The notes: a model not told the origin generated them from the letters alone. A DNA stretch of 64,000 bases from PALSA-129 sp963842505 (GCA_963842505.1 CAWJGZ010000001.1:372001-436000); one strand, 5' to 3'; positions 32,649 through 42,265 are shown, numbered from the stretch's first letter. Translations and numbers: made by a program.

Positions 32649-33635
32649 TTACTTGCTTTTGGGCGTTTCGCCCTCTTTCCCCAAAGCCCCGCCGCCGCCG
32701 ACCACCGGCTTCGGTCCGAGGGACTTGATGTATTCGATCAGTTGCAGCACGCCGTCTTCGGTGACCAGGCCCTGGAAAGTGGGCATTACCGGTTGGTAGC
32801 CGGCTACGATTTTGGCGTCAGGGTGCAGGATGGATTCCCGGATATAGGCTTCGTCGGCCAGCACTTTCGCGCCGTTGGCCAGTTGGACGGTCTTGCCGAA
32901 GAGGCCCTCCAGGCTGGGACAACGGCCCGTGCCATCGGCCTTATGACAATTGGAGCAGGCCAGATCCGTGAAAAGTTTTTCGCCGGATTCCGAAAGCGTC
33001 CCTTCGGGCGCGCCGCCGCTCAGCCAGCGCTGGTAATCCCGCGGTTCCATGACGTAGACCCAGCCGGTCATTCCCGAATGGCGCGTGCCGCAGAACTCGG
33101 CGCAGAACAGATGATACTTGCCGGGCTTGGTGGGCTGAAACCAGATGGTGGAATACTTGCCGGGCACCACGTCCTGCTTGACGCGGAAAGCCGGCACATA
33201 GAAGCTGTGGATCACGTCTTCCGATGCCATGGTGAGCTTTACCGCCCGGCCCATCGGGATGTGCAGTTCGTTGATCTCGCGCCGCCCTTCCATGTGCTCG
33301 ATCTTCCACATCCACTGCTTGGCCACCACATAGAGCGGCATGGCGTTGTCAGGCGGGCGGGCCTCTCTGAAGAAAACGCTGGCGCCCCAGGTGAACATCA
33401 CCATGGTGATGCCGAAGGGGATCACCGACCAGACGATCTCGAGCGCCATGCCGCCGTGCTGGACATGCGGCAGCTCTTTATCGGAGCGGCGGCGATAGCG
33501 AATGGCCAGGTAGAAGATGCTGCAGAAAATCAGCACCGTGAAGAAGACCGCGACGGCCAGCAGGAAGTACGTCAAATGGTCCACGTCGGGCGCGAAGGTG
33601 GATGCCTGGTCCGGAATTAGTGGAAATTTACCCAT
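32649..33635 (-). CDS. coxB: Cytochrome c oxidase subunit II with fused cytochrome c domain (caa3 type)
   Basis: 328 residues from the ATG at 33635. Two N-terminal helices are followed by the cupredoxin CuA domain, with CAEFCGTRHSGM giving the two cysteines, His and Met. A C-terminal cytochrome c domain with CSNCH and a distal Met (GYQPVMPTF) makes it a caa3-type subunit. It accepts electrons, here most likely straight from Alternative Complex III, and passes them to CuA. The start overlaps the sco stop by 8 bp. Confidence 0.95.
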   Translation of the reverse strand: MGKFPLIPDQASTFAPDVDHLTYFLLAVAVFFTVLIFCSIFYLAIRYRRRSDKELPHVQHGGMALEIVWSVIPFGITMVMFTWGASVFFREARPPDNAMPLYVVAKQWMWKIEHMEGRREINELHIPMGRAVKLTMASEDVIHSFYVPAFRVKQDVVPGKYSTIWFQPTKPGKYHLFCAEFCGTRHSGMTGWVYVMEPRDYQRWLSGGAPEGTLSESGEKLFTDLACSNCHKADGTGRCPSLEGLFGKTVQLANGAKVLADEAYIRESILHPDAKIVAGYQPVMPTFQGLVTEDGVLQLIEYIKSLGPKPVVGGGGALGKEGETPKSK

Positions 33636-34485
33636 GTCGAACAATGGGGCGCGCCTTTTCGCGCCGGGACACAATCCAGAGAAATGTTCCGCACACCAGC
33701 ACGAAGCCGGCGCCCGCGAAACGCACCATCCGCATTACCAGGGCGCCATACTTGCCGGTGGACGGATCGTAGTGGTAGCAGAAGAGCAGAATCTGATCGA
33801 CGGGGCTGCCGATCTTGTTTTGCGAAGCTTCAACCAGCCCCAGGCGGATGTCGCGGGGCGCGTATTCGAGACCGTAAAAATAGCGCGACAGATGGCCGTC
33901 GGGAGTCAGGATCATGATGCCGCTGGCGTGCGCGAACTGTTGCGTCGCCGGATCGTACTTGTAGTGGAAGCCCACGGCATCGGTGAGAGTCTTGATGTTG
34001 GGTTGGTCGCCCACCAGGAAGTGCCAGCCGTTGGAGGTGTTGGGGCGGCCATAGCGTTTGAGCAGCAACTGCTTCTTGGAAGCGGCAATATCGGGCGTGT
34101 CCTTGGGATCGAAGCTGACGCTGACAACTTCGAAATCCTGCCCCGGGTTGAAGGAGACGGCCTTGAGACTGCTTTCCAGATCGTTGAGGATCTGAGTGCA
34201 AAGCATGGGGCACTCGTAATAGACCAGCGCCAGAATCACCGGCTTCTTACCCTGGAAGTAAGTCGATAAAGGAACGGTGCGGCCGGCTTCGTCGCGGAAA
34301 GTCAGGTCGAGCGGCACCTGCGTGTCGAGTTTCTGATCGATACCCACGCCTTGCAGCGCGCCGGGCAAGGCCGGGCGCAGGTTGGAATCCTGCAGGCTGT
34401 AAGACGGCTGCGCGGGCGCGGGTTGGCCGGGTTGCCCGGAAGCGGCGCAGGCCGCGGCGGCTAGAACGAGGCAGATCCTTCTCAT
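33628..34485 (-). CDS. SCO1/SenC-family copper chaperone with C-terminal membrane anchor
   Basis: 285 residues. A signal peptide and Pro-rich linker precede a thioredoxin-fold SCO domain with the copper site CPMLC (YYECPMLCTQ) and the distal His in QQFAHASGIMILTPDG. A C-terminal helix (FAGAGFVLVCGTFLWIV) anchors it. It delivers copper to the CuA site of CoxB, encoded immediately downstream. The position between the act and cox genes is typical for this supercomplex locus. The start overlaps the upstream gene stop by 4 bp. Confidence 0.92.
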   Translation of the reverse strand: MRRICLVLAAAACAASGQPGQPAPAQPSYSLQDSNLRPALPGALQGVGIDQKLDTQVPLDLTFRDEAGRTVPLSTYFQGKKPVILALVYYECPMLCTQILNDLESSLKAVSFNPGQDFEVVSVSFDPKDTPDIAASKKQLLLKRYGRPNTSNGWHFLVGDQPNIKTLTDAVGFHYKYDPATQQFAHASGIMILTPDGHLSRYFYGLEYAPRDIRLGLVEASQNKIGSPVDQILLFCYHYDPSTGKYGALVMRMVRFAGAGFVLVCGTFLWIVSRREKARPIVRHG

Positions 34486-34946
34486 TTTGCTTCTCCCGTC
34501 AACGGCCCGCCCGGCGGCAGCATTTTAGGCCCCAAACCGCTTTCTGTGGGCACGCTGACATCACTGGCGCTCTCAGGCGGCGCTTCCGCGCGGACCGGAA
34601 GACCGCGCTGGACCAGCAGGTCCATGGCGCGTGCGATGGGAATCCGGACCACGCCCTTCTGCGCATCCACCCAGCCGTAGCTCGTAAGCACCTGTTCTTC
34701 GGCGGCGCGGACGGCCTTCAGATCGGGGATGGGGGTGGTCTGTAATTGCGGTTGCGGGAATACTCTGGCCGGGTCCACGCTAGCCGCCCGGCCGCCTTCC
34801 TGTGATTGGAAATACTTGAAGACACCGGCCAGCAACAACATCGCCAGCACCGTCATGATGACCAGCGCCACGCCGAACTTGCCGACGGCCATCACATTGA
34901 CGTCGGTCTCCTCGAAGCCCGCGGGGCGTTTGTTATTCTCTTCCAT
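34482..34946 (-). CDS. Conserved one-helix membrane protein of the ACIII-oxidase operon
   Basis: 154 residues. A short cytosolic N-terminus with ETDVNVMAVGKFGVA leads into one helix (VIMTVLAMLLLAGVFKYF), then a periplasmic part with SYGWVDAQKGVVRIPIARAM, which is the most protein-like and probably conserved segment. The end is Pro- and Gly-rich. It overlaps actF by 14 bp and sco by 4 bp, so it is firmly in the operon. It could correspond to a small accessory subunit (sometimes called ActG) or an assembly factor. The function is not established from sequence. Confidence 0.8.
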   Translation of the reverse strand: MEENNKRPAGFEETDVNVMAVGKFGVALVIMTVLAMLLLAGVFKYFQSQEGGRAASVDPARVFPQPQLQTTPIPDLKAVRAAEEQVLTSYGWVDAQKGVVRIPIARAMDLLVQRGLPVRAEAPPESASDVSVPTESGLGPKMLPPGGPLTGEAK

Positions 34947-36132
34947 GTTCCAGCACCTCCTCCAGGTGAGGTTGGTTGGGCGGCAGCAAGGGCCGCTTCT
35001 CCAACTGGGTTAGGAAGTAAGCCAGCCAGATGCCGATCAGGCCCATGGGCGCCGTGAGGTCCATCCAGCTCAGCCCGAAGGATTCCTTTCGGAAATCCGG
35101 CGCGACGATCCAGTACAGATCGACCAGGCGAATGCAGAGGATGAAGACGGCGATCGAGCCGAGCAGTTTGAAATTGCGTTTCAAGTCGCGCGAGAGCAGC
35201 AGGCTGAACGGCAGCGCGAAATGGCCGATGACCAGCGCGAGCGCCACGTACTGCCAGCCGTGGTTGAGGCGCGCGATGTACCAGGGGATTTCTTCGGGCA
35301 GGTTGCCGGCCCAGATGATGAGGAACTGGGAAAAGGAAAAATAGGCCCACACCATCACCAGCGCGAGGAGGAATTTTCCCAAGTCATGCAGGTGGCGCGG
35401 GGTGAGGATCAGCGACATGGGGCGGCGGTAATAGAGCAGCACCATCAAGGCAATCAGGAAGGCCATGGAAGTGAGTCCCTGGCTCGCCATGAACAGCAGG
35501 CCGAACATGGTGGAGAACCACTGCGGATGGAGCGAGAGCACCCAGTCGATCGACATGAACGTTACGCTCAGGCCCCAGAACACCAACCCGGGCCCGGAGA
35601 TGGCGCTCATCTTGCCGTGCACGGCAGCATGGCCCTCGGCATCCTCGCGCGCGGAGCAGCGGTTCAAATACCAGCCGAAGAACCACCAGCCCGCGAAATA
35701 GATGGCGGTTCGAATGAGAAAGAACGGAACGTTGAGATAGGGCTGCTTGTGGAGGAGCGCTTCGTCGGCCGCCACCTTGGCGGGATGCGCCCACTCATAA
35801 AGGTTGGGAATGCCAATCAAAATGGGCACGAACATCAGGGCGACGAGCGGAATGGTGCGCGCGGCGGCCTCGCAGGGGCGCCGGATGATGACGCCCCACG
35901 CGCCGCCGGTGACGTACTGCAGCATCAGCCACGCCAGCGGTCCGATGGCGAGGCTCACCACGAACAGGTAAGCCCACAGGTAGGAGCGGTAGAACTGGAA
36001 AGGTGAAATCAAGAATCCGGCCGCGCTGGCAACTGCGCCGGCGATGCCGATTCCAAGGGCCCGCCTGCGCCACTTCTTGAGATCGTCACGGAGTTCGGGG
36101 GAAACGCGGAAGTCGATGGACTGGGCGGTCAT
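34933..36132 (-). CDS. actF: Alternative Complex III quinol:cytochrome c oxidoreductase subunit ActF
   Basis: 399 residues with about ten membrane helices, related to NrfD/PsrC and to ActC. Visible segments include GIAGAVASAAGFLISPFQF, IPLVALMFVPILIGIPNLYEW, LVFWGLSVTFMSIDWVLSLHP and MVWAYFSFSQFLIIWAGNLP. The SLHPQWFSTMFG stretch is typical of ActF. It is a membrane subunit of the quinol-oxidising complex; the quinone site itself is generally ascribed to ActC. The start overlaps the actE stop by 4 bp. Confidence 0.93.
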   Translation of the reverse strand: MTAQSIDFRVSPELRDDLKKWRRRALGIGIAGAVASAAGFLISPFQFYRSYLWAYLFVVSLAIGPLAWLMLQYVTGGAWGVIIRRPCEAAARTIPLVALMFVPILIGIPNLYEWAHPAKVAADEALLHKQPYLNVPFFLIRTAIYFAGWWFFGWYLNRCSAREDAEGHAAVHGKMSAISGPGLVFWGLSVTFMSIDWVLSLHPQWFSTMFGLLFMASQGLTSMAFLIALMVLLYYRRPMSLILTPRHLHDLGKFLLALVMVWAYFSFSQFLIIWAGNLPEEIPWYIARLNHGWQYVALALVIGHFALPFSLLLSRDLKRNFKLLGSIAVFILCIRLVDLYWIVAPDFRKESFGLSWMDLTAPMGLIGIWLAYFLTQLEKRPLLPPNQPHLEEVLEHGRE

Positions 36133-36713
36133 TTCGCGTCTCCCAGTTTGCTGCGCTCTTCGGCGGGCACATCATTGACGGATGCGTTCTCACTCAACTG
36201 CAGCGCGCGAACGTAGGCCACAATCGCCCAGCGGTCGCGCACCGGAATCTGTGCGGCGTAATCCGGCATGGCGCCGAAGCCGTTGGTGATGACGTCGAAA
36301 ATAAACCCGTTAGTAAGGGCTCGGATCTGATCGGAGTGGTAGGACGGCGGATGGCGGTAGCCGCGGCGGACCACCATGCCGTTGCCCTGGCCGGTGCGGT
36401 CGTGACACGGCGAGCAGTAGACATTGAAGCGTTCCTGGCCGCGGGCGACCACATCTTTGGTGACCGGGAATGGGAAGGTATCCACGAGTTTGCCGTCGGC
36501 GCCTTTGCCGGTATAGAGTGCTAGGTCGTCATTCAACTGGCCGCGCGCGATGGTGCCATCGATCAGCGGACGCTCGGAGCGCCCGTCGTCGAAGAAGGGG
36601 CTCGACCGCAACGGAATGAATTTCGGCTGGTCGTGCATGTCCTGCCGGCAGGCGGCCAGCGTAACGGCGGCCAGCAGAAGGGCGGCAAGCTGGATTGATC
36701 TCTCAGGGCGCAA
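36129..36713 (-). CDS. actE: Alternative Complex III monohaem cytochrome c lipoprotein ActE
   Basis: 194 residues from a TTG start at 36713. That start is preceded by GAGAGGTG and gives a lipoprotein signal ending in LAAC. The frame is open further upstream but that part is antisense-like and inside actD. Then come DMHDQPKFIPLRSSPFF and a cytochrome c domain with CSPCH and distal Met in GFGAMPDYA. It carries electrons from ActA/ActB towards the oxidase. The start overlaps actD by 11 bp. Confidence 0.92.
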   Translation of the reverse strand: MRPERSIQLAALLLAAVTLAACRQDMHDQPKFIPLRSSPFFDDGRSERPLIDGTIARGQLNDDLALYTGKGADGKLVDTFPFPVTKDVVARGQERFNVYCSPCHDRTGQGNGMVVRRGYRHPPSYHSDQIRALTNGFIFDVITNGFGAMPDYAAQIPVRDRWAIVAYVRALQLSENASVNDVPAEERSKLGDAK

Positions 36714-37236
36714 CTTCGGACACCTCTCTCGGTTCCAGAGTCTCCAGAAACTCGATGGTCCTGGCGCGGTCGAACAGCGGGTCGCGGGCTTCGATGCACA
36801 GGAAAAAGCGGTTCCGCGAAGCCAGCGCAAAGCGCGGCACGTTAAACGCGGGATGGTAGGGCATGGGCAAACCGCAGAGCGCCAGCAGGCCCAGCACGGC
36901 GGAAATCGCCGCCAATAGAATGGTCATTTCGAAAGTGATGATGATGTAGGACGGCCAGCTATGGAGCGGCCGGCCGGCCACGTTGATGGGGAAATAGACG
37001 ACCGTGACGTAGTATTGCAGCAGGTACCCGGCGAGCCCCCCGATGATTCCGCCTAACAGCACAATCAGCGGCAGTTTGTTGTGGTGCAGGTGGAGCGCGT
37101 CGGTCAACTCCTCGATGGGGAACGGCGAGTAGGCATCCAGTTTGCGATAGCCTTTTTCGCGCGCGGCGCGCGCGGCCGCCACCAGCGCGGAGGGGTTGTC
37201 GAACTCGGCCATTAGTCCGTAGATCGGTTTGATCAA
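36703..37236 (-). CDS. actD: Alternative Complex III subunit ActD
   Basis: 177 residues, DUF3341 family. The N-terminal soluble part has IYGLMAEFDNPSALVAAARA and YSPFPIEELTDAL, followed by two helices (LIVLLGGIIGGLAGYLLQYY and IIITFEMTILLAAISAVLGLL) and a C-terminal part with RDPLFD. It is a small membrane subunit of the complex. It overlaps actC by 4 bp and actE by 11 bp. Confidence 0.93.
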   Translation of the reverse strand: MIKPIYGLMAEFDNPSALVAAARAAREKGYRKLDAYSPFPIEELTDALHLHHNKLPLIVLLGGIIGGLAGYLLQYYVTVVYFPINVAGRPLHSWPSYIIITFEMTILLAAISAVLGLLALCGLPMPYHPAFNVPRFALASRNRFFLCIEARDPLFDRARTIEFLETLEPREVSEVAP

Positions 37237-38609
37237 CCCTCCGCCTCCTCTTCCACTTTGGCCGCGGGAAGCAGCGTTCGCACTTCAAAAATGGAAATCA
37301 TGGGCAGCAGGCGGATGAAGAGGAAAAACAGGAACAGGAACAAGCCGATGGTGCCAAGGTAGGTGAACCAATCCCAGCGGGTAGCCTGGAAGATGGACCA
37401 CGACGAGGGCAGGAAATCCTGCGCCAGGCTGCTGACAATGATGACATAGCGTTCCAGCCACATCCCGATAAGGACGACGATGGCCGAGACAAACAGGAAC
37501 GAGGGGTTACTGCGAACCTTCTTGAACCACAGCGCCTGCGGGGCCAGAATGTTGCACGCGATCAGCGACCAGTAGGCGACCGCATAAGGTCCGGTCATAC
37601 GATGCCAGATCATGGACGCCTCGTAGGTATTGCCTCCATACCAGGCGGAGAAGGTTTCCATGATGTACGCGTAGGCAACAATCAGACCGGTGGCCAGCAT
37701 GACCTTGGCCGAATTATCCAGGTGCCGGTCGGTAATGAGCCCCTGCAGGCCGTACACCGAGCGCAGCGGAATGGCCAGCGCCAGCACCATGGCGAAGCCC
37801 GAGTAAATGGCGCCCGCCACGAAGTAAGGCGGCAGGAAGGTGGTGTGCCAGCCCGGAACGATGGCGATGGTGAAATCGAAACTGACTACCGTGTGAACTG
37901 AGAGCACCAGGGGCGTAGCGAGGCCGGCCAATAGCAGCGAGGCGGTTTCGTAAGTGCTCCAGTGCCGCGCGGAACCGCGCCAGCCCATGGCCAGAATGCC
38001 GTAAGCGAAGCGCGCGACGCGGTTGTGCGTGCGGTCGCGCAGCGTGGCGAGGTCCGGCAACAGGCCTACGAACCAGAACATCAGCGAGACCGTGGCGTAA
38101 GTGGAAACCGCAAACACGTCCCAAACCAGCGGGCTGCGGAAATTCGGCTGCACACCCATGGTATTGGGATAAGGAAAGAGCCAGTAGGCCAGCCACGGAC
38201 GGCCCAGGTGCAAGATGGGGAACATGCCGGCGCAGGCCACCGCGAACAGAGTCATGGCTTCGGCAAAGCGGTTGATGGAGTTGCGCCAGCGCTGGTTGAG
38301 CAGCAGCAGGATGGCCGAAATGAGCGTGCCGGCGTGGCCGATTCCGATCCACCAGACGAAATTGGTGATGGCGAATCCCCACATCACCGGCGTGCGCAAT
38401 CCCCAAATGCCCACGCCCTTGGCGAAGAGCACCCCCACCGCCAGCAGGAACAGCAGCAGCAGCACCAGGCCGGCGCCGAAACTCACGAACCAGAATACCG
38501 GCGTTCGTTTGGTGAGGACCACCGAGGCGATCTGGTCGGTAACCGTGCCGAACGTGTAACCCGGCGCGATGTCCGTTTTCGGTTGGTGTACGTTTGGTCC
38601 GTCAGCCAT
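37233..38609 (-). CDS. actC: Alternative Complex III NrfD-like membrane subunit ActC
   Basis: 458 residues and about ten helices, NrfD/PsrC family. Motifs: FAITNFVWWIGIGHAGTLIS, LHLGRPWLAYWLFPYPNT, LSVHTVVSFDFTIAIVPGWH, and TFSAWYGGNTYEASMIWHRM. In ACIII structures this subunit holds the quinol site near ActB. It lies 6 bp after actB in transcription order. Family and role are established knowledge; the sequence match is clear. Confidence 0.95.
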   Translation of the reverse strand: MADGPNVHQPKTDIAPGYTFGTVTDQIASVVLTKRTPVFWFVSFGAGLVLLLLFLLAVGVLFAKGVGIWGLRTPVMWGFAITNFVWWIGIGHAGTLISAILLLLNQRWRNSINRFAEAMTLFAVACAGMFPILHLGRPWLAYWLFPYPNTMGVQPNFRSPLVWDVFAVSTYATVSLMFWFVGLLPDLATLRDRTHNRVARFAYGILAMGWRGSARHWSTYETASLLLAGLATPLVLSVHTVVSFDFTIAIVPGWHTTFLPPYFVAGAIYSGFAMVLALAIPLRSVYGLQGLITDRHLDNSAKVMLATGLIVAYAYIMETFSAWYGGNTYEASMIWHRMTGPYAVAYWSLIACNILAPQALWFKKVRSNPSFLFVSAIVVLIGMWLERYVIIVSSLAQDFLPSSWSIFQATRWDWFTYLGTIGLFLFLFFLFIRLLPMISIFEVRTLLPAAKVEEEAEG

Positions 38610-38615
38610 CCGCCT

Positions 38616-41609
38616 TTAGCCCTCGATCTCCGGATTGGGATTCCTCAGTGTCGCCAGATAGGTGGTGCGCGGCCGCGTGTTCAGCTCAGCCAGCAGGCCA
38701 TAATTTCGTTCTTCGGCTTTCATCTTTGAGACGCGGCTGTTGGGATCGTTGATATTGCCGAATATGATTGCTTCGGTGGGGCAAGCAGCCTGGCAGGCCG
38801 TCTGGATTTCGCCATCGGCTACTTTTCGGTTCTGCTTTTCGGCGTCGATTTTGGCCGAGTTGATGCGCTGCACGCAGTAGGTGCACTTTTCCATCACGCC
38901 GCGGCTGCGCACTGTTACATCCGGGTTGTGCAGCAGCTTGAGGCTGGGAGTTTCGTAATCGGAGTACAGATAGAAATTGAACCGCCGCACTTTGTACGGG
39001 CAGTTGTTGGAACAGTAGCGAGTGCCCACGCAGCGGTTGTAGACCATGTCGTTGAGGCCTTCGGCGCTGTGGGTAGTGGCCTGCACGGGGCAGACCAGCT
39101 CGCACGGCGCGTCTTCGCACTGCATGCAGGGAACCGGCTGGTTGTAGATAGCCGGATTATTGGGCTGGCCGTTGTAATAGGTGTCGACGCGCAGCCAGTG
39201 CATGGCCCGGCCCCGCCGCACCTGGTCTTTGCCGACCACCGCGATATTGTTTTCCGCCTGGCAGGCCACCACGCAGGCGCTGCAACCCGTGCAGGCGTTG
39301 AGGTCGATGGCCATGCCCCAGGCGTAACCGGGGTACGGATATTCCGGGTACAGGGTCAACCCGCGAGGCGGCGCTTCCGCGCCTTCGTGGACGGAGGCTG
39401 GATTCTTGCGGTAATCGGCGATATCGCCTTTATGGATGATGTGGCGGCTGGCGTCCAGTACGTGGTCCATCTGGGTGCTGGCGAAGGCGTAGGATCCGGA
39501 AATCTTGTGCACCTCCAGGCCTAGGTCCTGCCACAGGGCGGAGGCGGTGCGCAGGCCATAGGGGTTAAAGCCCACGCCGGTGCCAGACCGGCCGGCGTGC
39601 GTGCGGCCATAGCCCAAGTGCAAGGTGACGGCCTGATCCACATGGCCGGGCTGGACCCAGACCGGGGCGCGCAGCTTGCGGCCCTGGTAGGTGAGTTCCA
39701 GCATGTTGCCGTTCTCCACGCCCAGGCGGTGCGCATCGCCGGGGCTGATGATGGCGGCATTGTCCCAGGTCAGTTTGGTGATGGGCTTGGGTAATTCCTG
39801 CAGCCAGCCGCTGTTCGCGAAGCGGCCATCGTAGATGGTCGGGTCGGGACGGAAGATCACTTCCATCTTGCCGCCCATTTTCTTGTTGCGCCGCTTTTCG
39901 GAAATGGCTTCGCCGTGGATGGTCACTTGCTTGGTGGGGAGGGCCGTGCCTCCGGCCACGCCGTCGTGTACCGCGCGGCGCCACCAGGCTTCGAAATCCG
40001 CGCCTTTGTGCTGTGCGGCCCAATAACCCTTGACGTTCTGGTAGGGGCTGCTATCGGGCGAGCCGGTGAACGTTTGCAAGATCTGGCAGGCCGAGCGGCC
40101 GCCGTAGAGCGGCTGGATGAGCGGCTGCTGGATGGTGACGGTGCCGTCGAAAGCGCGGGCGTCGCCCCAGGTCTCCAGGTAATGCGCTTCGGGCAGGAGC
40201 CACTGGCAGAGCGCCGAGGTTTCGTTTTCGTGCTGGCTGAGGTGCGCCCGCAGCGTGGCCTTCTGAATGCGATCGCGCAACCCCAGTTCGACCGGGGCGT
40301 TGAAGACGGGGTTGCCTCCCAGCACCAGGAGCAGGTCGACCGCGCCCGCGTCCAGATCCTTCGCCAAGTCCTGCAAGGATGCCACCTGGTCGACCGGATT
40401 GGCCTCGATGGGGTCGGTGTAGAAGACGGTCTTGCCGACGTTGCCGAGGTAGTCATTGATGACGTGAGCGACCGCGTGCACGATGGGCGGCTGGCTCTCG
40501 CCGGCGATCACCAGGCTGGCGCCCTTGTTGTGCATCAGGTCATCGGCCACCGGACCAGCCCAAAGATTGATGTCGCCGTTGTCGATTCGCTTCGCGGCGG
40601 CGGCCACGCGGAGGTTCACGGCGAGCGCCCAGGCGAACTCCTCGATATCGCCGGCGCGCAGAGGCAAGCGGTGATCGGCCTTGGCGCCGGTGGGCGTGGG
40701 CATCGGCTCCACGACGTACAGGCGGTTCATGGGCGTCCCGGATTCGGTGACGCGGCGGCGCCGGGAAAACTGGCGCGCGTAGCGCAGGCTGGCGGCGCCG
40801 GATGCCAGGAAATCGGAATCGAGCGAGACCACCACGTTGGCATGCTCGAGGTTGTAGTAAGTGTTGACGGGCTGATTAAACGTCTGTAAGGCCGCGGCGC
40901 GCGCGCTGTGTGGACCGGCCGGCTCCCACTGGTGCCACTTGGCCGCGGGATACAGCTTTTGAATAGTCTGGATCTGGCCGGCCAGGGTTGGCGAAGTGAC
41001 GGTTTCGGTGAGGATGCGGATGCCCGCGCCGTTCTTGGCCTTTTGCGCCGCCAGCATTTCCAGGAGAGCGCCGGTGAAATCGTTCCAGCCGCGGATCTCG
41101 CCCTGGAAGCTGACCGCTTGGGCCCGGTCCGGATCGTATAGGTCCAGCACCGAAGCCTGTGAGAAGATATCGCAGGCGCCCAGCGTAGCGGGGTGTTCGG
41201 GATTGCCTTCGATCTTGGTGGGGCGGCCTTCGTGGCTCTCGGCCAACACGCCCTGCGCCACGCCGTTCAAGGTAGTAGCCGTGGCGTAGAACAGCGGCCG
41301 GCCGGGAATCAGTTCTTCCGGCTGCCGCACGTAGGGCATGATGTGCTCAGTGGGTTGCCGTGTGCAGGCGGTCAAGCCGGCCAGCGCGAGCGATGCGCCC
41401 ATCAGCTTCAGGAAGTTGCGGCGCCCTTCGACGCGGTCTTCGTCTTCGGCCCAGCCGATGGCCTGCCGCGGGAATTCGCGCTCTACCAGGTCTCGAAACT
41501 CGGGTGTTGCGGCGAGTTCCTCGAGGTTGCGCCAGTATTCGCGGCCGCCGGCGCTTTGCAGCCGTGCGCGCACGCGGGCCAGGTCAAATTGATTTTCTGA
41601 TTCGTTCAT
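38616..41609 (-). CDS. actB: Alternative Complex III iron-sulfur/molybdopterin-like subunit ActB
   Basis: 997 residues from the ATG at 41609, which overlaps the actA stop; the frame is open 80 codons further but that part lies in actA. The N-terminus has a Tat signal (RRNFLKLMGASLALAGLTAC). The first roughly 700 residues resemble molybdopterin oxidoreductases, though this subunit binds no molybdenum in known complexes. The C-terminal ferredoxin part has four cysteine clusters: CTGCSACVVAC, CMQCEDAPCELVC, CVGTRYCSNNC and CTYCVQ with CQAACPTEAI. It passes electrons from quinol to ActA. Confidence 0.96.
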   Translation of the reverse strand: MNESENQFDLARVRARLQSAGGREYWRNLEELAATPEFRDLVEREFPRQAIGWAEDEDRVEGRRNFLKLMGASLALAGLTACTRQPTEHIMPYVRQPEELIPGRPLFYATATTLNGVAQGVLAESHEGRPTKIEGNPEHPATLGACDIFSQASVLDLYDPDRAQAVSFQGEIRGWNDFTGALLEMLAAQKAKNGAGIRILTETVTSPTLAGQIQTIQKLYPAAKWHQWEPAGPHSARAAALQTFNQPVNTYYNLEHANVVVSLDSDFLASGAASLRYARQFSRRRRVTESGTPMNRLYVVEPMPTPTGAKADHRLPLRAGDIEEFAWALAVNLRVAAAAKRIDNGDINLWAGPVADDLMHNKGASLVIAGESQPPIVHAVAHVINDYLGNVGKTVFYTDPIEANPVDQVASLQDLAKDLDAGAVDLLLVLGGNPVFNAPVELGLRDRIQKATLRAHLSQHENETSALCQWLLPEAHYLETWGDARAFDGTVTIQQPLIQPLYGGRSACQILQTFTGSPDSSPYQNVKGYWAAQHKGADFEAWWRRAVHDGVAGGTALPTKQVTIHGEAISEKRRNKKMGGKMEVIFRPDPTIYDGRFANSGWLQELPKPITKLTWDNAAIISPGDAHRLGVENGNMLELTYQGRKLRAPVWVQPGHVDQAVTLHLGYGRTHAGRSGTGVGFNPYGLRTASALWQDLGLEVHKISGSYAFASTQMDHVLDASRHIIHKGDIADYRKNPASVHEGAEAPPRGLTLYPEYPYPGYAWGMAIDLNACTGCSACVVACQAENNIAVVGKDQVRRGRAMHWLRVDTYYNGQPNNPAIYNQPVPCMQCEDAPCELVCPVQATTHSAEGLNDMVYNRCVGTRYCSNNCPYKVRRFNFYLYSDYETPSLKLLHNPDVTVRSRGVMEKCTYCVQRINSAKIDAEKQNRKVADGEIQTACQAACPTEAIIFGNINDPNSRVSKMKAEERNYGLLAELNTRPRTTYLATLRNPNPEIEG

Positions 41610-42265
41610 CGATGGCACGTGGAACAGCTTGTGAGCAGGCGCGCGTCTTGTATGTTGTATTCCTTGACCAGGCGCCGCCCGATTTCTTCCTGGTCGCCGG
41701 CCGGCTGGTATCCCATGGTGGTGATGAATTCGCGCGGCCGCACAAACTTCTCGGGATGGCGGTGGCAATTCAGGCACCACTCCATTTGCAGCGAGTTCTC
41801 CTGCCAGGTGAGCGGCATCTGATCCACCCGCCCGTGGCAGCTCTCGCATCCCACCCCTTTATTGATATGAATGCTGTGGTTGAAATAGACGAAATCGGGC
41901 AGGTCGTTCACGCGAACCCAGTTGAGCGATTTGTTCTCGCGAAAGCTGGCCCGTACCGGCTCGAGGGTCGGGCTGGTGAGCCAGATCTGCGAGTGGCAGT
42001 TCATGCAGGTCTTGGTGGGCGGGATGTTGGCGAAGCTGGAAGTTTCTACGGTGGTATGGCAGTATCGGCAATCCAGGCCCATGCCGCCCACGTGGTGGGC
42101 GTGGCTGAACGGCACGGGTTGTTCGCGCGGTTGCGCGGAGCGGGTGTTGTACGTGGAGCGGTCGAGCACCGTGAAAGCCCACGTCAGGAATGCCAGGATG
42201 AATACCGCGCCGAAAATGGTTATGCGCGCAAGAGTATTGGTGCTGCGGTGAAAGATCTGGGACAT
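41606..42265 (-). CDS. actA: Alternative Complex III pentahaem cytochrome c subunit ActA
   Basis: 219 residues with an N-terminal helix (ITIFGAVFILAFLTWAFTV) and five CxxCH haem sites: CRYCH, CMNCH, CESCH, CLNCH and CSTCH. Extra His residues in SHAHHVGG and FNHSIH are likely distal ligands. It collects electrons from ActB. It is the first gene of the operon. The 185 bp upstream must hold the promoter, but no strong -35/-10 pair could be chosen by eye. Confidence 0.95.
   Translation of the reverse strand: MSQIFHRSTNTLARITIFGAVFILAFLTWAFTVLDRSTYNTRSAQPREQPVPFSHAHHVGGMGLDCRYCHTTVETSSFANIPPTKTCMNCHSQIWLTSPTLEPVRASFRENKSLNWVRVNDLPDFVYFNHSIHINKGVGCESCHGRVDQMPLTWQENSLQMEWCLNCHRHPEKFVRPREFITTMGYQPAGDQEEIGRRLVKEYNIQDARLLTSCSTCHR

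Noticed and set aside
36714..36830. Longer N-terminus for ActE (39 extra codons)
   Set aside because: The extension overlaps actD and would bury the lipoprotein signal; the TTG at 36713 has a good ribosome-binding site and gives a proper LAAC lipobox.
41610..41849. 80-codon upstream extension of ActB
   Set aside because: It lies inside actA in another frame and precedes the Tat signal, which must be near the N-terminus.
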